Source: Rebecca billardiae RCC1528 (lineage: Eukaryota > Haptophyta). Taken from it: a stretch of 64,000 bases of DNA. Each line of letters opens with the position of its first letter. The stretch's first letter is position 1. The notes beneath the pieces were generated by a model that saw only the letters and a list, made by a program, of their open reading frames with translations, made no database searches and was not told the origin of the DNA. Of this stretch, positions 1-9,896 are shown piece by piece. The stretch is taken from contig OZ251242.1 in assembly GCA_965240325.2 (NCBI GenBank), positions 1,054,001 through 1,118,000 on the forward strand. The letters run 5' to 3'. A program made the position numbers and the translations under genes.

Positions 1-232
1 GCGCGTACGCCACCGTCACGGCCGGTCGCCACGCCTCGCCGGCCGACGGCGGGAATCGGCCCTCCATCGTGGGAGTCCGGAGCTGGGCTGCGGGCTGCGG
101 CCTGCGTGGCCACCGGACATGCGTTTGCGGCCTTCGAGGTTGCGCACAGTCGCGCACTAGACAACCCCGTCCTGCCTTGGCTCGTGGCCCTCGCCGAACC
201 GCGCTCGTACGACGACGCAGACGCAGACCGTG

Positions 233-3200
233 ATGGACACGATCGAGGGCGCGTGGGTGAGCGAGCTTCACCGCACCGGCGGCCACTTCGAGTTCGAGAC
301 ACTGCCGCGCTGGGCCGTCATCTGCGGGCAGGCGGCGCGCGTTCGGTGCGTGCTCGGCGCGCCCGGCTTGCTGCACGAGGCGCTCGGTGGCGCGGGCGCG
401 GAGGCGGCCGCCCTCGGCCGCGCGGACGAAGCGCTGAAGGGGCTTCTCGACAGCGAGACGAGCTCCCGCACCAGCCCAATCGACTCGCGCTGGGCGCTCG
501 AGCTCGCGCGCAAGCTCGCGAGCGCCTGCCCGCCGTTTACGAGCGCGCGCATCGTCGCCGAGGCGGTGCGCGCGGGCGCGCGCGAGGCGGACGTGTACGA
601 AGGCGACTCTGCGACGGGGTCGACGAGTGTGGTCCTGCGCGACCGCGCGCACGTCGCGCACTCCTTCGAGGGCGAGCTCTTCGGCGCAGCGCAGCAGCTG
701 CACGGCATCACGTTCGTGGTCGACGCGACGCTGGGCTGCGCGGACGACGCTGCCGCGCTCGGCGGCGCCGTCGGCGGCGGCGGCGCGGAGGGCGCGAGCG
801 GCGGTGGCGGTGGCGGGTGCACGGGCGCGGCGGGCGCGCCGCACCCGCCCGCGGGCGCCCTCCCGCCCGTCGAGACGCTGCGCGCCGCGCTGCGCGAGGC
901 GGTTGGCGCGTACGACCGGCGCAACCTCGACGCCCACCCGGACTTCCGGACTCCGGCCCGGCCGCAGTCGACGTGCGAAGGGTTCGCGAGCGCGCTGCAC
1001 GCGCGGCTGCTCGCGCTGCTCGCGGACGGCCGGCTCGGGCCCGCGGCCGTGCCGTGGGTCTCGCTCCGCGTGCACGAGAGCGACGTGGCGAGTGTCGAGT
1101 ACACGCGCTACTCACATTACCCAGCTTACCCGGCTCAGCCGGCACCGAGCGCCGGCGCGGCCGAGGCCGATGGCGGCGCCGTGGCGGGTGGTGCGGCGGC
1201 GCGCGGCGCGCCGTTCGAGGCGTGGGGCGTGTGCGTGCGCGGCCGCGCGATGGTCGCGCGCTCGATCCCTCACGCCGAAGCGGCGCGCGCCCCCGCGGCG
1301 GGCGGCGGCGGCGGCGCGGCCGCGGCCGACGGTCCGCACCGAGCCGCCGCCGGAGCCTCACCGGACTCGCCGGACATCTTCGGGCACACGCTGCTGGTGG
1401 ACGTGACGGTGAGCGGGCGCGCGCTCAAGCCGACGTTCGGCTTCCTCATTGACATCTGCGCGCTCGAGGCCCTGGTCTCCTCCACGCTAGAGCGAGAGTA
1501 CCACAATCGGGACGTGAACGCTCTGCCTCAGTTTGTGTGCGCCGAGGCGGCGGCGGTGGCGGCGGCGGCGGCGCAGCCGGGGTCGGGGGCGGCGGGGTCG
1601 CCCCCGCGTGCGCACGCCGAGGCGGCGGCGCAGCCCGGGTCGGCGAGCGCCGCGCGCGCGACGGCCGTCACCAGCTCGCAGCTTGCCGCCGACATCTGGG
1701 CCCGGCTGCTGACAGCCATGCCGGACGGGGAGCGCGGGCAGGTGCTGCACATGCGCGTGCGCGTGTGCGACTCGGAGCTGGCGGACGCGGGCGCGGTGGA
1801 GTTCAGCGCGGCCGTGTGCCCCGAGCCGGCCGAGTGCGCGCTCGGCGCGCATGCCGGCGCCGGCGCGGCCGCGCACGCGCCGAGCGCGGCGGCGCGCCTC
1901 GACGAGCGGTGCGCACACCCCCACGGCGCCGGCGCCGCGCTCTCGCGCGGCCACCCTGCGGTCCTGATCGATGCTCGGCTGCTCCTGCCGCCGCCCGGTG
2001 TGCGCCCGCCGGGCGGCGGCGGCGGCGGCGGCGGCGCGGGCGCGGACGAGGTGAGCTCAACCGGCATGCACCATCGGGTCGGCCTCGCGCGGCTGCTGCG
2101 CGCTCTGCCGGTCGCGCGCGCCGTCGTGCACGTGCCCGCGCCGCTGCCGCCGCCGTCGGCCGGCGGCGGCGGGCAGGCTGGTGCCGCCGCCGGCGCGGCG
2201 TCGCAGCCGGCACCGCCGCCGCCGCCCGCGGAGACCGCCGCCATCCGCGCCGAGCACGCGCTCGCGCTGGAGCGCGCGGGCGTCGGCGACGCCGACATCG
2301 GCGGCTGGTCAGCATCTGTTGATGCGCTGCAGCCGAGCGCGGAGGAGTGGGCGGCGGCGGCAGCGGGTGGCGCCGGGGCGGCCGCGCCGGCGCCCTCGGC
2401 GCACGCGGCCGCGCTGCAGGTGCTCCGCGCGCGCGTGGCGGCGGCGTTCCCCGCCGCCGCGCACGCCGCCGCGCAGCGCCCGGCGCACAGCGTGACGGCG
2501 CCGGCCGCGCCCGGCGATGGCGGTTGGCGCTTCTCGCGATTGCTGCTCGTCACCGAGGACGCGGCCCTCGCGCGCGCGCTCGACGGCGTGGCGGAGTGGC
2601 TGGATCCGTCGGCGAGCGCGCTCGGCGGCGGCGCCGGCGCCGACGGCGAGGAGGAGGGCGGCACGCGCGACGCGCTCGCGCCCGCGCAGCGCGTGTGCAT
2701 CGCCCTGTTGCGTGCACTCTGCTGCGAGCCGGCGCCGGCGCGGCGCGACGCGGCCGCGCCCTCCGCCGCCGCCGCGTACCTCCTAGCGAAGGCGGACGTC
2801 GACCGGCGCGCTCGGCACAGCGGCGTGGAGCTGAGCCTGGCACACGCGCTGGCGGGCGCGAAGGCGGCGCCGCCGCCGCCGCCGTCAGCGACGCCGCCGC
2901 CGCCGCCGACTGCCGGCAGCGCGGCCGTGACAGTTCTCGATCTGGGGGCCGGGGCGCTCTCCATGGCCCTGCCTCTGGCACACGTGGTCATCCAGGCGCG
3001 CGCGCTCGCGCCAGACGGCGGCGTGGGCGCGACCCTCCTCTACCTCGCCGTCGAGGCGCTGGACGAGCTGGCGACGGCGGGCGCGCGCGCGCTCGAGGCG
3101 AGCGTCGCGCGCGCGGCCGGCGCGGCCGGCGCGGCGGGCGCGGCCGGTGCGGCTGCTGGGCGCAAGGCGGAGGCAGCGCGGCTGCTGAGCGGCGGTGGGA

Positions 3201-5365
3201 TGGACGCGGCGCGTGAGCAGCTCGCGCGGGTGGCGGCGGCGCTCACGCACGGCGCGGCCGCGCCCGCCGCGCGCGCCGCGCTCGACGCCTCGGCGGTGTG
3301 CCCGGTGCGGATGTCGGGCTGGGTGCCTGCGAGTGCGGCGGCAAGCATGGCCGCCGCCGGCGCGGCGCTGGGTGTCACGGCGGCTGGCGCGGGCGCGCGC
3401 GCGGATGCCGCCGAGTCGGGTGTCTGGGTTGAGCTGGCGGTGCTGCGAGCGGACGCGATGAGCGCGCACTGCACGGCCGAGGCGCTCGAGCCAGTCTGGC
3501 GCGAGCTCGCGCGCGCGGCGGCCGCCGCCACCGCGCCGCCGCCGGCCGCCGCCGCCGCCGCCCCGAGCCCGGCGCGTGCAGACGTCGTCGTCGGCTGCGG
3601 CTTCGCCGATCTTTTCGAGCCTTGCGCACTCGCCTCGCAGCTGCACGCGCTCGCGCCCGGCGCGCTGTGCTACCTGCCCATCACCTTCGACGGGCGCACG
3701 TGGCTCGAGCCCGGTGTCGAGCCGGCTTCGCGCCCGGCCGCCGCACCCGCACCCGGCGGCGGCGCGGGCGCGCCGGCCGACGGCGGCGCGGGCGCGCCGG
3801 CCGACGGCGGCGCGGGCGCGCCGGCCGGCGGCGGCGCGGGCGCGCCGGGCGGCGGCGCGCGTGTCCCATCGGACGCGCGGCTGTTTGAGTGCTACCACGC
3901 GCACCTGGTGGAGGCGGAGGGGCAGTTCATCCGGAGCGGCGCGGTGTGCCGCGCGCTGCGCGAGCTGGGAGCGCGCGAGCTCGCGCGCGGGCCGTCGGAC
4001 TGGGCGATCGCGCCGCCGCGCTCGCTCGAGGGCGCGCACGCGCCGATGTGGCGCGCGATGCTTCGCTTCTTGGCGCGCGGCGCGGCGGCTCGGCTCTGGC
4101 CGCTGTGGTCGTTCGGCGCGTGGCGCGCGCGCGTCGAGGCCGCGCAGCCCACGATCTGCGCGGCGAACGAGGACCTACTGCTGATGCTTGGCGATGCGAC
4201 CGGCTCGGGCGCGGAGCGAGGGACCGCCGCCGCCGCGCCCGCCGGCGTGGCTGCCTCGCGCGCCCCGCACGCGACGCCCTCCGCCCTGTTCCGAGCCCTT
4301 GTCTTCGAGGCGCCGCGCACGCTGCGGACCGAGTGGCGCGCGGCGCCGCACCGAGCGTGCATCCCGCCCGGCCAGCTGTGCGTGCGCGCCGAGGCGTCGC
4401 TCATATCCTCCGGCACCGAGCTCAAGTTCTTCCGAGGCGACTTCCTCCGTGACGAGACCGACGAAACCGACGGAGCCGGCGGAGACGGCGGCGCGCCGCT
4501 CGACTCGACGATCGCCGGCATGGGCGGCGCGCCCGCGTACCCGCTTGAGTACGGGTACTCGCTCGTTGGGACGGTGGTGGCGGTGGGGCCGGGCGTGCCC
4601 GCCACGCGCATCGGCGAGCGCGTCTTCGCCTTCCACGCGCACTCGAGCTGCGCATGCGTCGGAGCGGACGCGGCGCTGCGCGTGCCGCGCGGCCTCGCGC
4701 CGTCTGACGCTGTCTACTTGCCCGCCGCCGAAACCGCGCTCAGCATCGCGCACGACGCGCACGCGCGCGCCGGCGAGCGCGTGCTCGTGCTCGGGCTCGG
4801 GCTGATCGGGCTGATGGTGAGCGCGACGCTCGCGCGCACGGCGGGCGCGCTCGGCGTCGTGCATGCCGTGGACCCGCTGCCGCGCCGCCGCGCGCTCGCG
4901 CGCTCTCTCGGCGCGCACGAGGCGATGCCGCCAGGCGAGGCGCGCGCCGCCGACTACGACGTCACCATCGAAGTCTCCGGGAGCGCGCGCGCGCTGCAGG
5001 CGGCGGTCGACTGCGCGCGCGACGGCGGCCGCGTCGTCGTCGCGTCGTGGTACTCGGGCGCCGCGCCGCTGCACCTCGGCACGCGCTACCACCGCTCGCA
5101 TCTCACCATCGTCGCGTCTCAAGTGTCTGAGCTGCCGGCCGCCGTGCGCGGCACCTGGGACAAGGGCCGGCGCTTCGAGGCGGCGTGGCGGCTGCTCGCG
5201 GACCTCGGGCCCTCGTCGCAGCTCACCACCCTGCGCGTGCCGCTGCCGCGCGCGCACGAGGCGTTCGGCGCGCTCGACGCCGGGCGAGAGGTCGTGGCCG
5301 AGATTGCGTACGGCCACGACGACTGGCGCGACGCTGCTGATGACGAGCGCCAGCAGCCCGAATGA
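233..5365 (+). CDS. Fusion protein: two PTPS-like domains, a methyltransferase-like domain and an MDR dehydrogenase
   Basis: A single open frame of 1710 residues. The frame is closed upstream by a TAG at 158-160 and the first ATG is at 233, although a spliced 5' exon cannot be excluded. Residues about 130-310 and 320-600 each look like a 6-pyruvoyltetrahydropterin synthase fold: LHGITFVVDATL, YDRRNLDAHPDF and LRVHESDVASVEY in the first, FGHTLLVDVTVSG, EYHNRDVNALPQF and a TSSQLAADIWARL helix in the second. Around residue 900 VTVLDLGAG resembles motif I of class I methyltransferases, followed by an acceptor-like region (VVVGCGFADLFEP, ALCYLPITFDG). Residues about 1350-1700 are a medium-chain dehydrogenase with SSGTELKFFRGDF, YGYSLVGTVVAVGPG and the nucleotide loop VLGLGLIGLM. 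Long Ala/Gly/Pro linkers separate the parts. The substrate is unknown. No intron is needed to read it. Domain calls are by motif only; the stretch at 650-880 is unassigned. Confidence 0.8.
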   Translation: MDTIEGAWVSELHRTGGHFEFETLPRWAVICGQAARVRCVLGAPGLLHEALGGAGAEAAALGRADEALKGLLDSETSSRTSPIDSRWALELARKLASACPPFTSARIVAEAVRAGAREADVYEGDSATGSTSVVLRDRAHVAHSFEGELFGAAQQLHGITFVVDATLGCADDAAALGGAVGGGGAEGASGGGGGGCTGAAGAPHPPAGALPPVETLRAALREAVGAYDRRNLDAHPDFRTPARPQSTCEGFASALHARLLALLADGRLGPAAVPWVSLRVHESDVASVEYTRYSHYPAYPAQPAPSAGAAEADGGAVAGGAAARGAPFEAWGVCVRGRAMVARSIPHAEAARAPAAGGGGGAAAADGPHRAAAGASPDSPDIFGHTLLVDVTVSGRALKPTFGFLIDICALEALVSSTLEREYHNRDVNALPQFVCAEAAAVAAAAAQPGSGAAGSPPRAHAEAAAQPGSASAARATAVTSSQLAADIWARLLTAMPDGERGQVLHMRVRVCDSELADAGAVEFSAAVCPEPAECALGAHAGAGAAAHAPSAAARLDERCAHPHGAGAALSRGHPAVLIDARLLLPPPGVRPPGGGGGGGGAGADEVSSTGMHHRVGLARLLRALPVARAVVHVPAPLPPPSAGGGGQAGAAAGAASQPAPPPPPAETAAIRAEHALALERAGVGDADIGGWSASVDALQPSAEEWAAAAAGGAGAAAPAPSAHAAALQVLRARVAAAFPAAAHAAAQRPAHSVTAPAAPGDGGWRFSRLLLVTEDAALARALDGVAEWLDPSASALGGGAGADGEEEGGTRDALAPAQRVCIALLRALCCEPAPARRDAAAPSAAAAYLLAKADVDRRARHSGVELSLAHALAGAKAAPPPPPSATPPPPPTAGSAAVTVLDLGAGALSMALPLAHVVIQARALAPDGGVGATLLYLAVEALDELATAGARALEASVARAAGAAGAAGAAGAAAGRKAEAARLLSGGGMDAAREQLARVAAALTHGAAAPAARAALDASAVCPVRMSGWVPASAAASMAAAGAALGVTAAGAGARADAAESGVWVELAVLRADAMSAHCTAEALEPVWRELARAAAAATAPPPAAAAAAPSPARADVVVGCGFADLFEPCALASQLHALAPGALCYLPITFDGRTWLEPGVEPASRPAAAPAPGGGAGAPADGGAGAPADGGAGAPAGGGAGAPGGGARVPSDARLFECYHAHLVEAEGQFIRSGAVCRALRELGARELARGPSDWAIAPPRSLEGAHAPMWRAMLRFLARGAAARLWPLWSFGAWRARVEAAQPTICAANEDLLLMLGDATGSGAERGTAAAAPAGVAASRAPHATPSALFRALVFEAPRTLRTEWRAAPHRACIPPGQLCVRAEASLISSGTELKFFRGDFLRDETDETDGAGGDGGAPLDSTIAGMGGAPAYPLEYGYSLVGTVVAVGPGVPATRIGERVFAFHAHSSCACVGADAALRVPRGLAPSDAVYLPAAETALSIAHDAHARAGERVLVLGLGLIGLMVSATLARTAGALGVVHAVDPLPRRRALARSLGAHEAMPPGEARAADYDVTIEVSGSARALQAAVDCARDGGRVVVASWYSGAAPLHLGTRYHRSHLTIVASQVSELPAAVRGTWDKGRRFEAAWRLLADLGPSSQLTTLRVPLPRAHEAFGALDAGREVVAEIAYGHDDWRDAADDERQQPE

Positions 5366-6235
5366 TCGTCTGGACACTCTGACAGTGCGGGCGTGTGACC
5401 TAGCTGCTGATCATGACTATGCTACTGTGAGGAGGTCGTCATCATATCAACATCAATCCGAGCGCATTGTCAATATATATAAGTTATTATATATTTGAAG
5501 TTAAATGATGATGGCATATATCGTCACTCCATACGTCAAAATTCAAATAATCCGTCCGGCCAGTGGCCAGAGCAGTCAGTGAGAGCTCCGCCCTGCCATC
5601 AACGATGAATAGGCGATCACTGTCGTCCACTGTGTGGACTAGATTATGCTGATGATATATTGTTTCCAACAAACCACTCTGGACCCCTGTCTTTCTGGGT
5701 ACGAGTGCTCATTGGGATATAACAGAGATGCGGGGCTTCGGGCGGCACCAAGTCCAAGCCGCTAGCTGCCCGATCCACCGCCGCGTATCGGCGTGGCAGC
5801 AGCGACTGCCCGCGACTGGGTCTCAGGTCTGGAGCCGCCCGTCGATCGGCACAGGCGAAGATGCGGTGTCCGCGCGCCTGGGCCTGGCCTTGGATCCTGG
5901 CTTCCTGTGGCCAGCGATCCGGCTGGTGCGAAGCTGATAGAGGACGTCGTCTGCGGCCTCTGGCACTCCGGCTGCGGATTAGACATTAGTTATTTAGTCA
6001 GCTGCCGCGAGCCTGCGGTCGTTATCGCATCGTCAGCATATGATGGCACCATAATATGGCCGCGACGCCTCATGCCTCACCACGCCGGCCGCCGGGTAGC
6101 GGGCGCTGCTGCATTACTAGTAATGGCATTAGGCTAACTAACTAGTAACTACTGCGTCTCTTATTCTTGGTAGTAGTAAACTGTACTGATGATGACTGGG
6201 ATGCCCCGCCGCCGGGCGACAAGCTGCGCCGCACG
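5366..6235. other. Intergenic region, no gene recognised
   Basis: About 870 bases between the fusion gene and the glycosyltransferase. GC drops around 5450-5530, with an AT-rich patch just after the stop codon that may hold 3' UTR or polyadenylation signals. Short frames at 5728-5937 and 5793-6137 have no recognisable motif and are not called. Confidence 0.6.
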
Positions 6236-6964
6236 ATGGCGCCCTCCGCTCATCATCTTCTGAGCCCGCTGGCCATTGTGGTCTCGCTATGCTCGTCGCC
6301 GGATCGGAATCCCGCCGCGACCGCGTTCGATCTACGCCTTGCGATGCACCTGGGCGAGTCGCTCGATCGGCTCGTCGGCTCCCGTGCGGAGAAGGTGCTG
6401 CTTGTCTCCGGAGTGGACGTGTCCTCGCCTGCGCTCGCGCGCAGCCTCTCTCACTTTGACCGCGTCGTGAGTGTGGAGAGGTCCACGCTGGCGCTGGGTG
6501 TGCGGACGAAGCGCGATAGACGGCGGTTCTGGCCGCTGAACAACGCCACCTTCTTGCGCCCGGACGGCGTCTGCTCGACGCTCAAACTGCATGCGTGGAA
6601 TCTGACGCAGTATGCGGCGGTGCTGGTGCAGGGCACCGACCTCTGCCTGCTCGAGGACCCGCTGCCGTGGATGCGCACGATGCTGGCGAAAGACGGGTAT
6701 TTCTACGCGCCGCTTGAGACCCGCCGGTCTGTACCGGCGAGGGCGCACGACGGCCTCTCCGACCGGCTCATCTTCACGCGGCCGGATGCGCTGGTCTTCC
6801 AAGTGCTCAAGGACAACGCAAAGACGGGCGACAACATGCCGTTTGCCAACAGCGTGGCGGATGTGCTCGAGACGGCGCTGCCTGTACATCTGCCGCACGA
6901 GGAGATGCCGCGCCACCTACACACGGACAAGCTGCGCGATTTGCTAGGTGGCTACTGCCCGTAG
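6236..6964 (+). CDS. GT8-like glycosyltransferase
   Basis: 242 residues from the ATG at 6236; the frame is open a little further upstream but only with TTG. The first ~24 residues (SPLAIVVSLCSS core) look like a signal peptide, so the protein probably enters the secretory pathway. The body matches the glycogenin/GT8 pattern: a nucleotide-binding start (EKVLLVSGVDVSS), then CSTLKLHAWNLTQYAAVLVQ where family members have a Lys-Leu-x-x-(W)-NLT-x-Y segment leading to the metal-binding DxD. Here the DxD position reads QGTD, so only the last Asp is kept, which may alter metal binding. The family transfers sugars from nucleotide donors; the acceptor cannot be inferred. Intronless. The family call is fairly secure, the activity less so. 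Confidence 0.65.
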   Translation: MAPSAHHLLSPLAIVVSLCSSPDRNPAATAFDLRLAMHLGESLDRLVGSRAEKVLLVSGVDVSSPALARSLSHFDRVVSVERSTLALGVRTKRDRRRFWPLNNATFLRPDGVCSTLKLHAWNLTQYAAVLVQGTDLCLLEDPLPWMRTMLAKDGYFYAPLETRRSVPARAHDGLSDRLIFTRPDALVFQVLKDNAKTGDNMPFANSVADVLETALPVHLPHEEMPRHLHTDKLRDLLGGYCP

Positions 6965-7285
6965 GTCCGTGCCGTAGGCGTAGGAAGCCGAACGTCGTCA
7001 GATAAACAACGACACAGACACAGTCTAAACACTGAGTGTGTCACACTCAGTCGACAGGCTCGCTCAGTGCGGCTCACCCGTCACCGGGAAACTTATTGTC
7101 GACCTCCGTCACCTTCACCTTGCCGTATCATACATAGGCTGTCCGACTCTACACTGCTGTAGCCAGCGCAGGGGGCCCGGACAGGCTACCGTCCTTGCAG
7201 GCTTGCACCCTCGCTCGTCACTCCTCGCCGGACTGAGCACGCACGGCTGGCACGGCGTCCTCCGTCCGGTCCAGCTTTTGCGTCC
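6965..7285. other. Intergenic region, nothing recognised
   Basis: 321 bases between the glycosyltransferase stop and the next ATG. It contains a short symmetric stretch around 7030-7050 (ACTGAGTGTGTCACACTCAG). No gene or known signal seen. Confidence 0.5.
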
Positions 7286-8314
7286 ATGGCTTCCGGTGCC
7301 GAGGAAGCGCGTGCGGGCGCGAACGGCATCCGCGTGCCGCTCGTCGACGCCGCAGCTGACGAGGTGCAGCGGCGGCCGTATGACAAGGAGGCGGCGATGC
7401 TCTTCAACAACATGCGGCTCCCCGCCGCCATCATCGCGGGCTCCATCCTACCGCTTGGCTTCGGATTTCCCCTGCCCATGCAGGGCGTGTCTTCTGGTGT
7501 GCAACAGGCGTGCGCGCGCGCACACATGCTGCTCGCGGTGATATCGCTCGGCGCAGAGCTCGTGGCCATCGTTTATGCGACCGTAGCGGTCAATAAGCTC
7601 ACCGAGACCACGGCAGTCCCGGCGACCTCGGTCATGATGCTGCTCGCGAGTGAGGTGCGCCGCGCATGCTGTGCACGCGCAACGAGCGGCAAGTCATTGC
7701 CAGCACGGACCTGGCTGACTCGCGGGCCCGCCCGGCTGCGTCTCCGCGCCAATGTCGATCGCAGTACGAGGCGTGGTGGCTTGGCTGCAACGTCATGTTT
7801 CTCATAGGTGCGTGCCGTGCAACCTGCTGCGTCAGAGCAACGCGCGTGCAGAGCGCTGATGCTGTTGACACTTCCTCTGCGCTCACCGCCTCACGCCTCG
7901 CGTGCTGCCCATCGCGCACCTTCGTCCACCGCGGCTCTGGCTGGCGCACGGGGTGGCCGATCAGGGCTCTACGGCGCGGCCGCCATGATTGCGCTGCGCG
8001 CTGCACTCGCGTTCGGCGTCAGCTTTGGCTTGGTGCCTGTGCTCGTGATGTCCTCGTGCGCGCTGCTCATGACTGCCATCGTGAACGAAGGGATCGCAAA
8101 GGGCGACGGCCGCCTGGGTGACGAAGGCGCGGGGAGTGGTACCTTTCGCTTTGGGAAGCACTTTGGTGGCATATTCCTGCGCTACGTGCGGCTGCTGATC
8201 GCGCGCGTCGCGCAACGCAGCGCTGTGTGCCTTGGCGCAGCGCTCACGTGCGCGCTCGCGGCGCTCATCTTAGGTATCTTCCGCGTCGGCCGGGATGATC
8301 TGCAATGGTGGTGA
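7286..8314 (+). CDS. Small multi-pass membrane protein, three exons
   Basis: Reconstructed exons are 7286-7654, 7765-7807 and 7965-8314, giving 253 residues. Both introns (110 and 157 bases) begin GTGCG and end CAG, and the phases fit exactly (phase 0, then phase 1 where G joins GG to make Gly). Four or more hydrophobic segments can be seen: AAIIAGSILPLGFGF, LLAVISLGAELVAIVYATVAV (split by a few polar residues), WWLGCNVMFLIG running across the second junction, ALAFGVSFGLVPVLVMSSCALL, and AVCLGAALTCALAALILGIF near the C-terminus. The N-terminus is hydrophilic with no clear signal peptide. The family is not recognised. The middle exon is only 43 bases and would be missed by ORF-only annotation. 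Confidence 0.7.
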
Positions 8315-8782
8315 CGAAGAGGTGGCCCTGACTTGGCGCGGGCTTTGAGAACACAGAAGGCGGCTCCATGAGGGCGTTTCCGTGCTGCTACTGCTGCATG
8401 TACCGATATGTGCAGCTGCCCGAGATGACGTTGGCACCGTAATTACCGCGACGAGCTTAAACAGTGCCCTGCTGGGGCCGGGCAATCAGATAAGATTGGC
8501 AATCAACTGCCCGGCGGGGAGTCCCTGACCCCGTAGGCCGTAGGCGGAGCCAGATCGTCGCGTACACTACGCTTACTTCGATCAGGATGGCCTGCGGCCG
8601 TCAGTGCTGCCGTGGACCGTGTGGGCCGGCATCCGACGCGGACGATGTCGATGGCCGACGATGACCTGGCTTCAGTCGTCCGGCCTTTGACAGTAATACT
8701 GCTATCAGTTCGGACCCGTGATGACTGATGGCGGCTCGGCCCGGCATTGCCATTAGTGCCCGGCGCATCGACCGGGTCCGCG
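8315..8782. other. Intergenic region between convergent genes
   Basis: About 470 bases lie between the stop codons of the membrane protein (+) and the AlkB-like gene (-). No motif-bearing frame was seen; this is probably the two 3' UTRs. Confidence 0.5.
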
Positions 8783-9664
8783 TCACTCGGAGCGGCCATC
8801 AGCCTTGCTGGCATCTTCGTGGACTCTCGGCCGCTTGCGCGACTTGGCGCTGCCCGGCCGGAAGTACCGGTGTGTCTCAACATCGACGCCAGGCGCGTCG
8901 CGGAAAGTCACATTCAGCCGCGATGCGCCGAGCGTTGGCAGCAGATGTGCGGGACAAGTCCCTGCGTACACACGCTGCACAGTGTGATGCATGTAGCGCG
9001 CGGGGCCGCCGAAGAGCACAGCATCGCCCGACTCCAGACGTAGAGTGTGCATCTTTCCTGACGCCTCCAGCGCGCGGTGGCGTCTCAGGCTCCAGCCCTG
9101 GCAGAGTCGGAAGTCGCATGCCTCGCCGAGGGAGATCGATACGACCGGACGATCATTTCGCCCGTCGTTGGGCGCGTCGTCCTTGTGCCAGAAGATCTTG
9201 GGCTGTACGCGCTTCCCGTGGGAATAGTGGACGAGCAGTGCGTGGCTCGGCTCCATGCTGGGTACCGTCGACGACGCTCGTTGCGCCGTGCGCACAAGCG
9301 CGCTGCAGATGGCTGCCATCGGATCGGGGAAGGCGCCGATCGTGTCAAAGACGCGGCCGCGACCGGCGCCGGGCTTCGAGTTGGGAAGGCGCCGCACGGC
9401 GGTGTTGGCTTCACGATGCTCGTCGTAGAAGCCGAGGGGCGGTGTCGCGTGCCCGCGCCGCATGCCGACGGCAGCGAGCCATTGCTGCGCCGCCTCGTGC
9501 AGCGCACGGCGCACGACAACAAGGCCGTCCTCCAAGACCTCGACACGGTGTGCATCGCTCAGGCAGAGGACGCCAGTGGGATCAACGAGGGGAGGTGGAG
9601 GCAACAGTGGTGGTGTACTGCCTGCGGAGAACACGGGGTGCTCGAATGAGTGCTCGCCGCGCAT
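8783..9664 (-). CDS. AlkB-like 2-oxoglutarate/Fe(II) dioxygenase
   Basis: 293 residues using the ATG at 9664; an in-frame ATG further upstream at 9898 is possible but would add a low-complexity Arg/Ser tail that overlaps the neighbouring start. The C-terminal half carries the AlkB core: iron ligands His160-x-Asp162 (WHKDD), a beta strand VVSISLGEACDFRL, LRLESGDAVLFGG, a distal His at 226 or 227 (YMHHTV) and the signature RLNVTFR at 249-255, matching the R-x-N-x-T-x-R box that binds 2-oxoglutarate and defines the AlkB group. The family oxidatively demethylates nucleic acids, or protein/RNA in some paralogues. The substrate cannot be assigned here. The very basic tail (AKSRKRPRVHED) could act as a nuclear signal. 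Head to head with the coiled-coil gene, 232 bases apart. Confidence 0.85.
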   Translation of the reverse strand: MRGEHSFEHPVFSAGSTPPLLPPPPLVDPTGVLCLSDAHRVEVLEDGLVVVRRALHEAAQQWLAAVGMRRGHATPPLGFYDEHREANTAVRRLPNSKPGAGRGRVFDTIGAFPDPMAAICSALVRTAQRASSTVPSMEPSHALLVHYSHGKRVQPKIFWHKDDAPNDGRNDRPVVSISLGEACDFRLCQGWSLRRHRALEASGKMHTLRLESGDAVLFGGPARYMHHTVQRVYAGTCPAHLLPTLGASRLNVTFRDAPGVDVETHRYFRPGSAKSRKRPRVHEDASKADGRSE

Positions 9665-9896
9665 GACGAAGAGCGTTGTGGAAGCTTGTGGCCGGGGCGC
9701 TCGCGCCTGCGAACAGCCGTGTTGGCCTGTTGCGTGATGGACTGACGGCCCCCCCCCGCCGTTCCGCCTCCTCAGTCCGGAGCGAAGTCCAAGTCCGGCT
9801 GCAGGGCTCGCGCTGTCGCGCCTGGTCGTTGGAGAGCTTGGGAGCAGGTCGCGGCGTTCAACTCGAGCCTCGCCGCGGGTGGCCGGGCTGAGCTGC
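9665..9896. promoter_or_regulatory. Shared intergenic space of a divergent gene pair
   Basis: 232 bases separate the start codons of the AlkB-like gene (-) and the coiled-coil gene (+). It must contain both 5' UTRs and presumably both promoters. No TATA box or other known element was identified, and a run of ten C lies at about 9750-9759. Confidence 0.35.

Noticed and set aside
268-1104. Long Ala/Arg/Pro-rich frames on both strands within the first 5 kb
   Set aside because: High GC keeps many frames open. These have Arg/Ala/Pro-only composition and overlap the fusion gene, whose frame alone shows domains.
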